NCBI GenBank assembly: GCA_965206125.1
Contig: CBDBIN010000044.1
Location: 124,001-188,000, forward strand
Direction of reading: 5' to 3'
DNA from: CAXWPM01 sp965206125
GTDB lineage: Bacteria; Acidobacteriota; Terriglobia; 20CM-2-55-15
Length of the DNA stretch: 64,000 nt
Within the stretch, counting starts at the first letter, position 1. The number at the start of each line of letters is the position of its first letter. Of the stretch, positions 17,441 to 25,878 are shown one piece after another. Both the position numbers and the translations under genes were made by a program. Below the pieces are notes generated by a model. The model worked only from the letters and a program-made list of their open reading frames with translations, did no database searches and was not told the DNA's origin.

Positions 17441-18418
17441 CGCTTCCTCCATCAAATGGCAGCGGACTTTGTGGCCCGCAGAAACTTCCAGCAGTTCCGG
17501 TTCGATGTCGTGGCACCGGTCCATGACTTCGGAACATCGTGTGGCGAACTTGCATCCCGCGGGCAGTTCGTGGATGTTGGGCACGTTTCCCGGGATCGTC
17601 CGCAGTCTTTCGTGGGGATTGTCTTCCAGGCTCGGGAGCGATCCCAGCAGCCCTTTCGTGTAAGGGTGCTGTGGCTTCGTGAACAACTCCTGGGCCGACG
17701 CCACCTCCTGAATCTTTCCGCCGTACATCACCGCGACCCGGTCGCAGGTTTCGGCCACAACTCCCAGGTTGTGCGTGATCAGCAGGATCGCGGCGTCTTT
17801 CCGCTGTTCCTTGATGTTCTGCATCAGCTCCAGGATCTGAGCCTGGATCGTCACGTCCAGCGCCGTCGTCGGTTCGTCCGCGATCAGGAGCGAGGGGTTG
17901 CAGGCCAGCGCGATCGCGATCATCACCCTCTGGCGCATCCCACCGGAGAACTGGTGCGGATATTCGCCCATGCGCGACGGGGGATCGGGAATGCCGACCA
18001 GCTTCAGCATCTCCACCGACCGGTCGAAGGCTTCCTGCTTGGAGCAGTCTTCGTGTGCGAGGATGATCTCCATTACCTGCATGCCGATCGTGAACACAGG
18101 GTTCAGCGACGTCATCGGTTCCTGGAAGATCATGCTGATCTCGCTGCCGCGAATCTTTCGGATTTCCTCCCAGGAAAGGCCGAGCAGGTCCTCGCCTTTA
18201 TAGAGGATGGAGCCGGAGACGATCTCGCCCGGAGGGTTCGGTATAAGGCGGATGATGGAGAGCGCCGTGACGCTCTTTCCCGATCCGGACTCCCCGACCA
18301 GGCCGAAGACCTCGCCTTCGTAGATGTTCAGGTCGACGCCGTCGACGGCCTTCGCTATCCCGGACTCCGTCCTGAAGTATGTCTTCAGGCCCTTTATCTC
18401 AAGGAGTTTGTCCGCCAT
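17435..18418 (-). CDS. Peptide ABC transporter ATPase, OppD/DppD-like
   Basis: 327 residues with Walker A GESGSGKS, Q-loop FQEPMTSLNP, signature SGGMRQRVMIAIAL, Walker B LLIADEPTTALD, switch THNLGVV and the C-terminal CKFATRCSEVMDRC motif typical of oligopeptide importers. Its ATG overlaps the stop of the permease gene by one base (TGATG). In enteric Yej systems both ATPases are one fused protein (YejF); here they are separate. Confidence 0.9.
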   Translation of the reverse strand: MADKLLEIKGLKTYFRTESGIAKAVDGVDLNIYEGEVFGLVGESGSGKSVTALSIIRLIPNPPGEIVSGSILYKGEDLLGLSWEEIRKIRGSEISMIFQEPMTSLNPVFTIGMQVMEIILAHEDCSKQEAFDRSVEMLKLVGIPDPPSRMGEYPHQFSGGMRQRVMIAIALACNPSLLIADEPTTALDVTIQAQILELMQNIKEQRKDAAILLITHNLGVVAETCDRVAVMYGGKIQEVASAQELFTKPQHPYTKGLLGSLPSLEDNPHERLRTIPGNVPNIHELPAGCKFATRCSEVMDRCHDIEPELLEVSAGHKVRCHLMEEAV

Positions 18419-19557
18419 CAGCGCAGTCTCGAATACTCCTTGGGGTCGAAGGCTTCCCGCAGGGCTTCCCCGACAAAGACGATCAGCAGAAGCGTCAGGA
18501 ACACCGCGCCCAGCGGGAAGAAGACCAGCCACCACTTGGTCAGGTACTGCATCCCCTGCCCGATCAGCTCTCCCCAACTCGGTGTCGGAGCCGGCAGCCC
18601 GAACCCGAGAAAGTCCAGTCCCACCAGCGCGAAGATGTTGCCGACGATGATGAACGGTGCGAAGGAAACGATGGGTGTGAGCGCATTCGGAAGGATGTGC
18701 TTGAACATGATGGCCGGTTCGGACGCGCCCAGGGCGATGGCCGCCCCGATGTAATCCTTGGCCTTCTCCCGGTAGAACTCCCCGCGGATGTAGTAGGTGA
18801 TCCCCACCCATCCGAACACGGAGAGGATAAAGATCAGCATCCAGAACGACGGCTGGAACAGGATGCTCCGACCGGGCAGGTAGATCGGAACGACGATGGA
18901 GCTGATGATGATAATTGTGTACAGGAATGGAAGCGACGACCAGATTTCGATCAGGCGTTGACCCAGGATATCGAGTTTCCCTCCGTAGTAGCCGATTAGG
19001 GCACCGATTCCAATACCCGCGATGTAGGTAAAGATCAGTACGAGGATCGCGAAGGTCATCGAGATGTTGAAACCGTAGGCCAAGCGTACCAGGATGTCGC
19101 GCGCGCGGTTGTCCGTACCAAAAGGATGTGCCATCGAAGGCGCGTGTGGAGGGGCGCCCTCCAGATCGAAGAGAGACTCACTGGGACTGTAAGGATACAG
19201 CGGCATGATCAACCAGTTCTGCGATTCGTCCGAATCGAACAGCTCTTCCAGGGCACGGTAGTCCGGTTCTCCAAACGAGTCGAGTCCGAACTCCTGGGCG
19301 TCGTGGTATCGGATCAGCGGGAAATAGTATTGGCCTTCATAGGACAACACCAGGGGCTTATTGTTGATCAAAACGGGTAGAACGAATGAGACGAGGTAAA
19401 CGGCCAGGATAAGTAGAAATGAGTAGTATCCACGTTTCAGAGACCGGAACTTGCGCCAGCGTTTCCGGAGGATCGACTCAGGCTTCGTTTGCTTGGTTTT
19501 CAACGAACCCGATGACGGCGTCTGAACGTCGCCGAGATCCTGCTCCCTGATCGTCAT
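18418..19557 (-). CDS. Peptide ABC transporter permease, YejE-like
   Basis: 379 residues. A basic cytoplasmic N-terminus, one span, then a long periplasmic segment (~70-150) before five more spans. The coupling helix EAA motif is YREKAKDYIGAAIALGASE ... ILPNAL. The long periplasmic insert and the sequence GTDNRARDILVRLAYGFNIS resemble YejE of the YejABEF microcin C/peptide importer rather than OppC. Confidence 0.85.
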   Translation of the reverse strand: MTIREQDLGDVQTPSSGSLKTKQTKPESILRKRWRKFRSLKRGYYSFLLILAVYLVSFVLPVLINNKPLVLSYEGQYYFPLIRYHDAQEFGLDSFGEPDYRALEELFDSDESQNWLIMPLYPYSPSESLFDLEGAPPHAPSMAHPFGTDNRARDILVRLAYGFNISMTFAILVLIFTYIAGIGIGALIGYYGGKLDILGQRLIEIWSSLPFLYTIIIISSIVVPIYLPGRSILFQPSFWMLIFILSVFGWVGITYYIRGEFYREKAKDYIGAAIALGASEPAIMFKHILPNALTPIVSFAPFIIVGNIFALVGLDFLGFGLPAPTPSWGELIGQGMQYLTKWWLVFFPLGAVFLTLLLIVFVGEALREAFDPKEYSRLR

Positions 19558-19581
19558 TTCGACACGTGATCCTCTCCTTTC

Positions 19582-20613
19582 CTACTTGAACCGAATTCGC
19601 GGATCGACGACCACGTAGATCATGTCGGACAGGATGTTCCCCACAAGCAGCAGGATGCTGCTAATGACCAGGATCCCCAACGCGACGGGATAATCTCGCT
19701 GGAGTATCGACGTGTATCCCAGGTACCCCATGCCGTCGATGTTGAAGACTTTTTCGATCAGGAACGACCCGGCAAGAATCAGGCTGATGAAGTGTCCGAG
19801 GCCGGTGGCGAGTGGGATCAAGGAATTCCGGAGCGCGTGCACGAAGATGACGCGGTTTTCCTTGAGGCCTTTCGCGAATGCCGTGCGGACGTAATCCTGA
19901 CCCAGGTTTTCCATCAATGCATTCTTGGTCAGGATAGTAAGGGTGGCGAACGATCCGACCATGTAGGCGAGGACCGGAAGGAACATATGGTGAAGCTGGG
20001 CGAGAAGTTTCTGGCCAAAATTCAGGAACTCCCAGTTGTCAGGCCGGAAGCCACCGAGGGGGAACACATCCCAGAAGCTGCCGCCCCCAAACAGAACGAG
20101 CATCGCCGCCCCCAGCGCGAACCCAGGGATGGAGTAGCCCATAAACACGATGAAACTCGAGAAGAAGTCGAACTTGCTGCCATGCTTGATCGCCTTGAAG
20201 ACACCAAGAGGGATGCAAACCAGGTACGAAAGCAGGAAGCCGGTCAGGCCGAGGAACACTGAGACAGGAAAACGGGATTTGATGACGTCCCAGACCGGCT
20301 GATGATAGATGTAGGATTGTCCCAGATCCAAATGCAGGACGTTCCACAGCCATGTTGCGTAGCGGATGTGGACCGGCTTGTCGAAGCCGTAGTACCGGCG
20401 TAGTTCCTCGATAGCCCCTTCCGGCAGGCTCTCGGATATCAGAACTCCGCCCGAACCGACGCCGCCTTCCTGGGCGATCGCCATCTTGAACCTGAGAATT
20501 TGCTGCTCGACCGGACCGCCCGGTACGAAATGCATGATGACGAAGACGACGATGCTGATTCCCAGGAATGTGGGAATGATCAGCAGGAATCTCCGTATGA
20601 AATAGCTCGTCAC
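19582..20613 (-). CDS. Peptide ABC transporter permease, YejB-like
   Basis: 343 residues, six spans. It opens with the family start (TSYFIRRFLLIIPTFLGISI), keeps HFVPGGPVEQ and YYGFDKPVHIRYATWLW in the first periplasmic loop, and has the EAA loop DYVRTAFAKGLKENRVIFVH. This matches YejB closely. The GTG start overlaps the binding-protein stop (GTGA), so the two genes are coupled. Confidence 0.85.
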   Translation of the reverse strand: MTSYFIRRFLLIIPTFLGISIVVFVIMHFVPGGPVEQQILRFKMAIAQEGGVGSGGVLISESLPEGAIEELRRYYGFDKPVHIRYATWLWNVLHLDLGQSYIYHQPVWDVIKSRFPVSVFLGLTGFLLSYLVCIPLGVFKAIKHGSKFDFFSSFIVFMGYSIPGFALGAAMLVLFGGGSFWDVFPLGGFRPDNWEFLNFGQKLLAQLHHMFLPVLAYMVGSFATLTILTKNALMENLGQDYVRTAFAKGLKENRVIFVHALRNSLIPLATGLGHFISLILAGSFLIEKVFNIDGMGYLGYTSILQRDYPVALGILVISSILLLVGNILSDMIYVVVDPRIRFK

Positions 20614-22562
20614 TGCTGGGTGGCAGCGGCCTCTCTGCCCGCGTCACCGAAACTCAACCAGTAGCGATCTTCGGTCTCGCCAACCTCGAGTTGAATCGAC
20701 TCGTCAGCCATCGCCTGTGCCAGTGCTTGCTCTTTTTCGGGGTCGATCCACCACATCGATAGCGGGTCCGAGTAGCCGCCGATCCGGGAAATGTAGCCTT
20801 CGGGTGTCCCAAACTTGTTCCAGTAAACAAATCGGCTCGCACCGTACCAGGACAGGATCCAGTGATAGCTTTTGGCCACGATGCCGTCGACTTCCCGGAT
20901 TGCCGCAATACGCTCTTCGACGTCGAACATACTGTCGTACTCATCGAGGATCTCGTCGACCCTGGCGTTCTTGAAACCGGTAATGTTGTTCGAGTTCGAC
21001 TGATCCGCAAGACTAGAATGGAATGACGTTTCTGGATTCGGGAACAGGAGGCCATTGTAACCGAGCGTCACCATGTCGAAATTGAGTTCGTCCAGCAGTT
21101 TGACCAGGGTTGCGAATGTCACCAGTCTGAGGTTTAGCGTGATCCCGATTCGGCGCAAATCCTCCTGGTAGACCGTCAGGTAAGGCTCCTGAGTGTTCGA
21201 ATAGTAGACAATCTCGAGTTCCAGCGGCTGGCCGCTCTTGACCAGCCGACCCTGCGAGTCGCGACTGTCCCAGCCGGCTTCAGCAAGCAGAGACAATGCG
21301 GTTTCCGGATCGTAGAGGTTCTTCGGATTGTCGGGGTTCTCGTACACACCGCCAGGAAAGTAGGAATTCTGCGGAGTGTACTCGTTGAAGAAGAGCTTTT
21401 CGATGAGCTGTTCCCGGTTGTAGAGCTTATTGAGCGCTTGCCGGACTCGGATATCGTCGAAAGGAGCTTTGCGGGTATTCATCGCGATCCCGGCGCGACC
21501 CTGTGGTTCGTTGTTGAAGATCTTGCGTTTCCGAACGAGACCTCGCTGGACTCGATCGAAATCCGTTTCTTCGACCCATTGTTGGGCGCGCAGAACGAAG
21601 AAGAAGTCGAGGTCTCCCCTCTTCACCATTTCGAATGCAAGGTTCTCGTCACGCACGACGACGTCGTGCAGTTCGTTGAAGTTGTAGAGACCGACGTTGG
21701 CACGGGCATCCTTCGCCCAAAAATCGTCGCGACGCGTCAGCGTGATTGATTGTCCCCTGTCAACATCGTCTTCATGGATGATGTACGCGCCGGACCCCGG
21801 GAACATCTTGAAGTTCCAATCGGTGACGTAGTCGTCTCCCTCGAGCGTGTCGAGGACGTGCGTCGGGAAAATGAACATCGATTGGGAGAAGTAGAGGAAG
21901 TTGCGCCAACTGAGATCCTTGGCCTCGACGCTCACGATGTATTTGCTTTCTGCGATGGGCTTGTTGAACTTTCCGAAGGTCACGGCATTCGCCGGTGCCT
22001 GAATGTTTGGATCTAGCAAGAATTCCCACGTCCGCACGACATCCTGGGCCGTCACAGGCTCTCCGTCCGAGTATCTGGCGTTGGGGTTGATGCGGAACCG
22101 GAAGTGCATTTGGTCTTCTGAGACCTGCCAGTGGGTTGCCAGGTTTGGCAAGTACTCGAGCGTTGTCGGATGGAGGGACAGCAGCGTCTCATAGATCCGT
22201 TCGGCAGAGTGCTGGTTCCACAGGATGACGTCCGGGCCCTCTGTCCGCAGAGTGCCTGGAAAGTCGATCTGATGCTTGGTAAACCGTCCGCCTTTGACCG
22301 CTCTTGGATCGCCGATGAAATCGAAGTCCGTGTTCGTCGACCAGCCTTCACCCGTGAATCCGGCGCCCCCGTCTTCGGCCGACACGGCGGGGTCAGCTCC
22401 CGCGTCCAGGTTGGGGAAGACCGGATAGTCGTTCTTGTCCATCGAGACCGGGCCTCGGGGTGTCATCACCGTACTGGAGCTTCCTCCGGCGGGCTCGGTC
22501 GACCCACACGCGGTGAGGACCAGTGACGTAGCCAACAAACAGATGTATGCAGTTCTAAACAT
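20610..22562 (-). CDS. Extracellular peptide-binding lipoprotein, YejA-like
   Basis: 650 residues, family 5 solute-binding protein. A lipobox (LVLTACGS, Cys19) predicts anchoring to the membrane. The body has SBP family 5 landmarks: HWQVSEDQMHFRFRINPNAR, YSDGEPVTAQDVVRTWEF and RVRQALNKLYNREQLIEKLF. First gene of the operon; it delivers peptides (in Yej systems also microcin C-like peptides) to the permeases. Likely promoter in 22563-22710, shared with divergent clpS. Confidence 0.9.
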   Translation of the reverse strand: MFRTAYICLLATSLVLTACGSTEPAGGSSSTVMTPRGPVSMDKNDYPVFPNLDAGADPAVSAEDGGAGFTGEGWSTNTDFDFIGDPRAVKGGRFTKHQIDFPGTLRTEGPDVILWNQHSAERIYETLLSLHPTTLEYLPNLATHWQVSEDQMHFRFRINPNARYSDGEPVTAQDVVRTWEFLLDPNIQAPANAVTFGKFNKPIAESKYIVSVEAKDLSWRNFLYFSQSMFIFPTHVLDTLEGDDYVTDWNFKMFPGSGAYIIHEDDVDRGQSITLTRRDDFWAKDARANVGLYNFNELHDVVVRDENLAFEMVKRGDLDFFFVLRAQQWVEETDFDRVQRGLVRKRKIFNNEPQGRAGIAMNTRKAPFDDIRVRQALNKLYNREQLIEKLFFNEYTPQNSYFPGGVYENPDNPKNLYDPETALSLLAEAGWDSRDSQGRLVKSGQPLELEIVYYSNTQEPYLTVYQEDLRRIGITLNLRLVTFATLVKLLDELNFDMVTLGYNGLLFPNPETSFHSSLADQSNSNNITGFKNARVDEILDEYDSMFDVEERIAAIREVDGIVAKSYHWILSWYGASRFVYWNKFGTPEGYISRIGGYSDPLSMWWIDPEKEQALAQAMADESIQLEVGETEDRYWLSFGDAGREAAATQQ

Positions 22563-22710
22563 GGCGCTTCCTTCCTTTTTTCGAATCGAGAAAGGGCATT
22601 GTAGTCTGCCGGGGAGCGCGATGTAAACGCACATCGAAGGGCTGTTTTCGCTACAGATCGCCTCGTTCCCCGACCGAAGGCCCTTTCTTCACCGGATGTT
22701 AGACTGAGGC

Positions 22711-23040
22711 ATGCCCGGTTCGTCGTCTGCTGCCGTGCCTGAGGTCGAATCCTTCACTGACGATCAACTCCAGAGCCTCTACCACGTGATCCTGCTCAAC
22801 GACGAGGACCATACCTACGATTACGTCCTCGAGATGTTGCAGAAACTCTTTGGATTCAGCGAGGCGAAGGCGTTCTCCCACGCCGTGGAAGTCGACACTC
22901 GCGGGACGACCATCCTTATTACATGCGAGTTGGAGAAGGCGGAGCTGAAACGCAATCAGATTCACGCCTATGGGCCGGACCCGCGCATGTCCCGATCCAT
23001 GGGGTCGATGGCCGCGTTGGTTGAGCCCGCCACCGGCTGA
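22711..23040 (+). CDS. clpS: ATP-dependent Clp protease adaptor ClpS
   Basis: 109 residues. The core YHVILLNDEDHTYDYVLEML, KAFSHAVEVDTRG and CELEKAELKRNQIHAYGPDP is the ClpS fold that hands N-degron substrates to ClpA/ClpC-ClpP. The binding-pocket segment has NDEDHTYDY instead of the common NDDxTPM, so residue choice may differ from E. coli. The tail is longer than usual. ClpA/ClpC is not adjacent. Confidence 0.85.
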   Translation: MPGSSSAAVPEVESFTDDQLQSLYHVILLNDEDHTYDYVLEMLQKLFGFSEAKAFSHAVEVDTRGTTILITCELEKAELKRNQIHAYGPDPRMSRSMGSMAALVEPATG

Positions 23041-23071
23041 TTTTCGTTACAATTTTTTACAGGCGTGATGC

Positions 23072-23102
23072 CGTCGGGCGGGCGCAGGTCCCGCCCCTAC
23101 AC
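23072..23102. repeat. TGTAGGGGCGG-type palindromic repeat
   Basis: GTCGGGCGGGCGCAGGTCCC is followed by GCCCCTACACC, the same family as the copies near 11628, 23900, 23976, 25218 and 25834. It lies between clpS and the reductase gene. Confidence 0.65.
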
Positions 23103-23167
23103 CTTCCTCCAGTAGGTCTCCCCATCTGGTAGAATCCCGGCTCTGGTTGGAATCATTGGGAGGAACT

Positions 23168-23896
23168 GTGTCTCTATCGGGAAAGGTCGCGGTTGTGACG
23201 GGTGGGACTCGGGGTATCGGCCGCGCGATCGTCGAGATGCTGGCGTCTGAGGGGGCCCTGGTCGCCTTCACCTATGTGAGCAATCCCGCGCTGGCCGCCG
23301 AGGTCGCCGGCGCCGAGGGCGTCACGGCGTTCGAGGCCGACGTCACCGACAGCGCCCGTGCGGCCGAGGTCGTCAAGGAGGTGCGCCGAGCGCACGGACG
23401 CATCGATATCCTCGTCAACAACGCCGGAATTACGCGGGACCGGCTGCTCGTGCGGATGAAGGAAGGGGACTGGGACGCCGTCATCGATACCAATCTCAAG
23501 GGCGCTTACAACTTTGCCAAACCTGTGGTGACCGCGATGCTGCGGCAACGCTCCGGCCGCGTGCTGAACGTGACCTCGATCAGCGGGTTGACCGGCATGC
23601 CCGGTCAGGCGAACTACTCGGCGTCGAAGGCCGGGATGATCGGTCTGACAAAAGCGATGGCGAAGGAATTGGCTAAGGCCGGCATTACGGTGAATGCGGT
23701 AGCGCTGGGTCTGATTGCCACCGACATGACGGCCGGGCTTGCTGACGAATACCGAGAGAAGGCGCTCGAACAGATCCCGATGGGACGCTATGGAACGACC
23801 GAAGAGGTGGCGCGAATCGTCCGGTTCCTTCTCTCAGACGATGCGGCATACATTACCGGCCAGGTGATCCAGGTGGACGGCGGCCTGGCCATTTGA
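23168..23896 (+). CDS. fabG: 3-oxoacyl-ACP reductase-like SDR
   Basis: 242 residues with TGGTRGIG at the cofactor site, LVNNAGIT, active-site Ser in NVTSISG, catalytic YSASK, and the C-terminal YITGQVIQVDGG of FabG. It reduces 3-oxoacyl-ACP with NADPH in fatty acid elongation, or a related substrate. The GTG at 23168 is preferred because GGGAGGA precedes it by a few bases. No other fab genes are nearby, so the exact role is less certain than the family. Confidence 0.8.
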   Translation: MSLSGKVAVVTGGTRGIGRAIVEMLASEGALVAFTYVSNPALAAEVAGAEGVTAFEADVTDSARAAEVVKEVRRAHGRIDILVNNAGITRDRLLVRMKEGDWDAVIDTNLKGAYNFAKPVVTAMLRQRSGRVLNVTSISGLTGMPGQANYSASKAGMIGLTKAMAKELAKAGITVNAVALGLIATDMTAGLADEYREKALEQIPMGRYGTTEEVARIVRFLLSDDAAYITGQVIQVDGGLAI

Positions 23897-23899
23897 GTG

Positions 23900-24005
23900 T
23901 GTAGGGGCGGGACCTGTGCCCGCCCGACATCTTTACTTGGACCAACAAGCCGACCCTTTACCGAACCAACAAGCAGACGGGTGGCCACAGGTGCCGCCCC
24001 TACGC
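23900..24005. repeat. Pair of TGTAGGGGCGG-type repeats in opposite orientation
   Basis: TGTAGGGGCGGGACCTGTGC at 23900-23919 continues to CGCCCGAC at 23928; a second, inverted unit (GGGTGGCCACAGGTGCCGCC, then CCTACGCC) ends at 24005. Between them is a run of ACCAACAAGC-like direct repeats. They fill the gap between the convergent reductase and cytochrome genes and may terminate both. Confidence 0.65.
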
Positions 24006-25199
24006 CTAGTTCCCGGTCCCAATCACCCGGACGAGCCGACTGTTCAAAAAGGCGGTCAGGTCCCTCATCTCGTCGCCCTCGAAGACGGGCCACTCCAGGC
24101 CGCGCCGTTCCAGATTCTCCAGCATGGCGGGGCCGTGGTTCCAGAGTGACCGCGTCAGCGTGATCGGCGAGTATTGCTCCGCGCTCTGTGTCAGGTCCGG
24201 CGCGCCTACCTCGGCCCGATCATTCTCGTGGCACACGGCGCACTGCTTGGAGAGGAAGACCCGAGCTCCTTTCGCGACGTCGCCCCTCTCGAAGAAGTAC
24301 CGTTCCGCGAACAGGTACGCGATCAGGTCCGTCATCGCACCGTCCCCGATACCGGGAAGGTCCTCATCAGCCGCTACGGCCTGCATTAACGGTGCGTGAT
24401 TCCACATCGCCGTCGCGTAGCTGGTCAGAGTAGCCGGCGCGGTCCGGTCGAGCAGATCGATCTTGCTGGCAAGCGCCGGGCCGAAAGAATGGCAGCTCCC
24501 GCATGCGGATTCGAATATGGTGCGTCCCAGTTCCGGTTCGCCCGGTTGAAAGGTGGCCTCCTGGGAGCGTGTTTCGGGGATGTTCCTCAGGTAAACAAGC
24601 AGATCCACCATCTGTTGATCAGAGAGCTCGGGCCAGGCCATGTGTGCCTCAAGTACGGCGTCGCGAACCCGGCCGGAGTGATTCCACATGCGTTCGGCCC
24701 ACACGATCGGGTCCCGCACGCGTGCCCAGGTGACCACCGGCGAGCCGACCTTGAGGCCACCGTCGCGCGCTTCATGATCATGGCAGTTCCCGCACCCCTG
24801 TCCCAGGAAGACCGCGCGGCCTCGCCCGGCGTGGCCGGGCATGCTGAAGTACAGGCGGGAATAGAAGTAGGAATACAGATCTGCCGCTTCGAGCGAGGTA
24901 AAAACGGGCGGTGTCGCGCCAGCCTCCGCGATCGCCTTCCACATGGCGGGACCGTGGTTCCACATCGCGCTGGCGAGCAGGTCGGGGGTGTAGGTCCGTG
25001 ACGGACGCCGCCCAAGGTCTGGCGCGCTGTTACCCCCAACGCCATCGATGGCGTGGCAGGTGATGCACCCCTTGTCGCCGAACAGACGCTCGGCGCGCCG
25101 CGCGCTGCCCGGGATTTCTACCTGCGCAAGCGCCGGCAGCGATAGCGCGAGCACCGTTCCGAAGACCGCAAGGGTCGGAGAGATTCGGATTCTTGCCAT
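24006..25199 (-). CDS. Exported tetrahaem cytochrome c with four tandem modules
   Basis: 397 residues with a signal peptide (cut after ALAQ, ~26). Four CxxCH haem sites: CITCH (45), CGNCH (136), CGSCH (233) and CAVCH (320), spaced by 91-97 residues. Each module also has a W-N-H motif about 30-40 residues after the haem site: MWNHGPAM (79), MWNHSGRV (171), MWNHAPLM (265), LWNHGPAM (352). The protein therefore arose by duplication of one cytochrome c module. It is periplasmic and probably carries electrons; the nearby aa3 oxidase is a possible but unproven acceptor. ATG 25199 follows AGGTGA. Confidence 0.85.
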   Translation of the reverse strand: MARIRISPTLAVFGTVLALSLPALAQVEIPGSARRAERLFGDKGCITCHAIDGVGGNSAPDLGRRPSRTYTPDLLASAMWNHGPAMWKAIAEAGATPPVFTSLEAADLYSYFYSRLYFSMPGHAGRGRAVFLGQGCGNCHDHEARDGGLKVGSPVVTWARVRDPIVWAERMWNHSGRVRDAVLEAHMAWPELSDQQMVDLLVYLRNIPETRSQEATFQPGEPELGRTIFESACGSCHSFGPALASKIDLLDRTAPATLTSYATAMWNHAPLMQAVAADEDLPGIGDGAMTDLIAYLFAERYFFERGDVAKGARVFLSKQCAVCHENDRAEVGAPDLTQSAEQYSPITLTRSLWNHGPAMLENLERRGLEWPVFEGDEMRDLTAFLNSRLVRVIGTGN

Positions 25200-25217
25200 C
25201 ACGTCACCTAAGACTGT

Positions 25218-25270
25218 CGCGGCGCTCTATGAGCGCCGAATAACGGGCGGTCGTAAACCGCCCCTACAGT
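25218..25270. repeat. Palindromic repeat upstream of the cytochrome gene
   Basis: CGCTCTATGAGCGCC is followed by ACGGGCGGTCGTAAACCGCC and CCTACAGTGTAG. It belongs to the same dispersed family as the repeat at 17380 (both have CTCTATGAGCGC). Confidence 0.6.
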
Positions 25271-25735
25271 GTAGACCCGACTACGTCGCAATCAAATCCA
25301 GGCGCTGGCTGAGTGCCGGCGTCGGCGAGTTCGAGGCTGCCGGGCTGTGGGAATCGATGGCAGCCAACACAACTCACTCGGCCGTCCGGACGTGTGTCGA
25401 AAATGCGTCTGGGTGCGTTGCCCCGATTGCGTGGTAGCCCGTGCATTCGCCGAACTCGGCTGCGGGACCACCGCTTCCGAAAGGCACTATCTCCAGTGGT
25501 TCGAAATGAACGCCGCCGGTCCCCCGCGGGTTTCACAGCCCATGCGGGCCGCGCGATCGACCTCTAACTCCATGTCCAAATGGAGATTGGCCTCGAACGA
25601 GATGCTTATCTCCGCATGGCAGATCAGGCTGTTCTCGGTAAAGACGAAATCGCTGGAAGGAGGACGCAGCGGCTCCTGTGAGAGGAGAGGCATAGGAGCC
25701 GCCGCGAGGAGAAGTGACAGAGGCAAAGCTGCCAC
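25264..25735 (-). pseudogene. Decayed exported protein with a CxxCH motif
   Basis: From 25735 the minus strand encodes a signal-peptide-like start (AALPLSLLLAAAPMPLLSQE) and about 60 more residues, then a stop at 25487. Beyond the stop, another frame contains RVSCVGCHRFPQPGSLELAD, a haem c-like CxxCH site, and ends at 25264. The two parts may be halves of one small exported cytochrome broken by a frameshift, or two unrelated pieces. I do not recognise a family. Confidence 0.35.
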
Positions 25736-25833
25736 GAATCATATCCTAGCAATTAGCTTGCCATGGGGTCTTGCCTCGAGGTGTCGAGATGGAACACGAC
25801 GTTGCGCAAGACCGCTTCAACCCACCTTGACGA

Positions 25834-25866
25834 TGACGGGCGGGCACAGGTTCCGCCCCTGCACAA
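25834..25866. repeat. TGTAGGGGCGG-type palindromic repeat
   Basis: GATGACGGGCGGGCACAGG followed by TTCCGCCCCTGCACA, just past the end of the phosphofructokinase gene. Same family as the other units. Confidence 0.6.
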
Positions 25867-25878
25867 GATCCCAATGCG

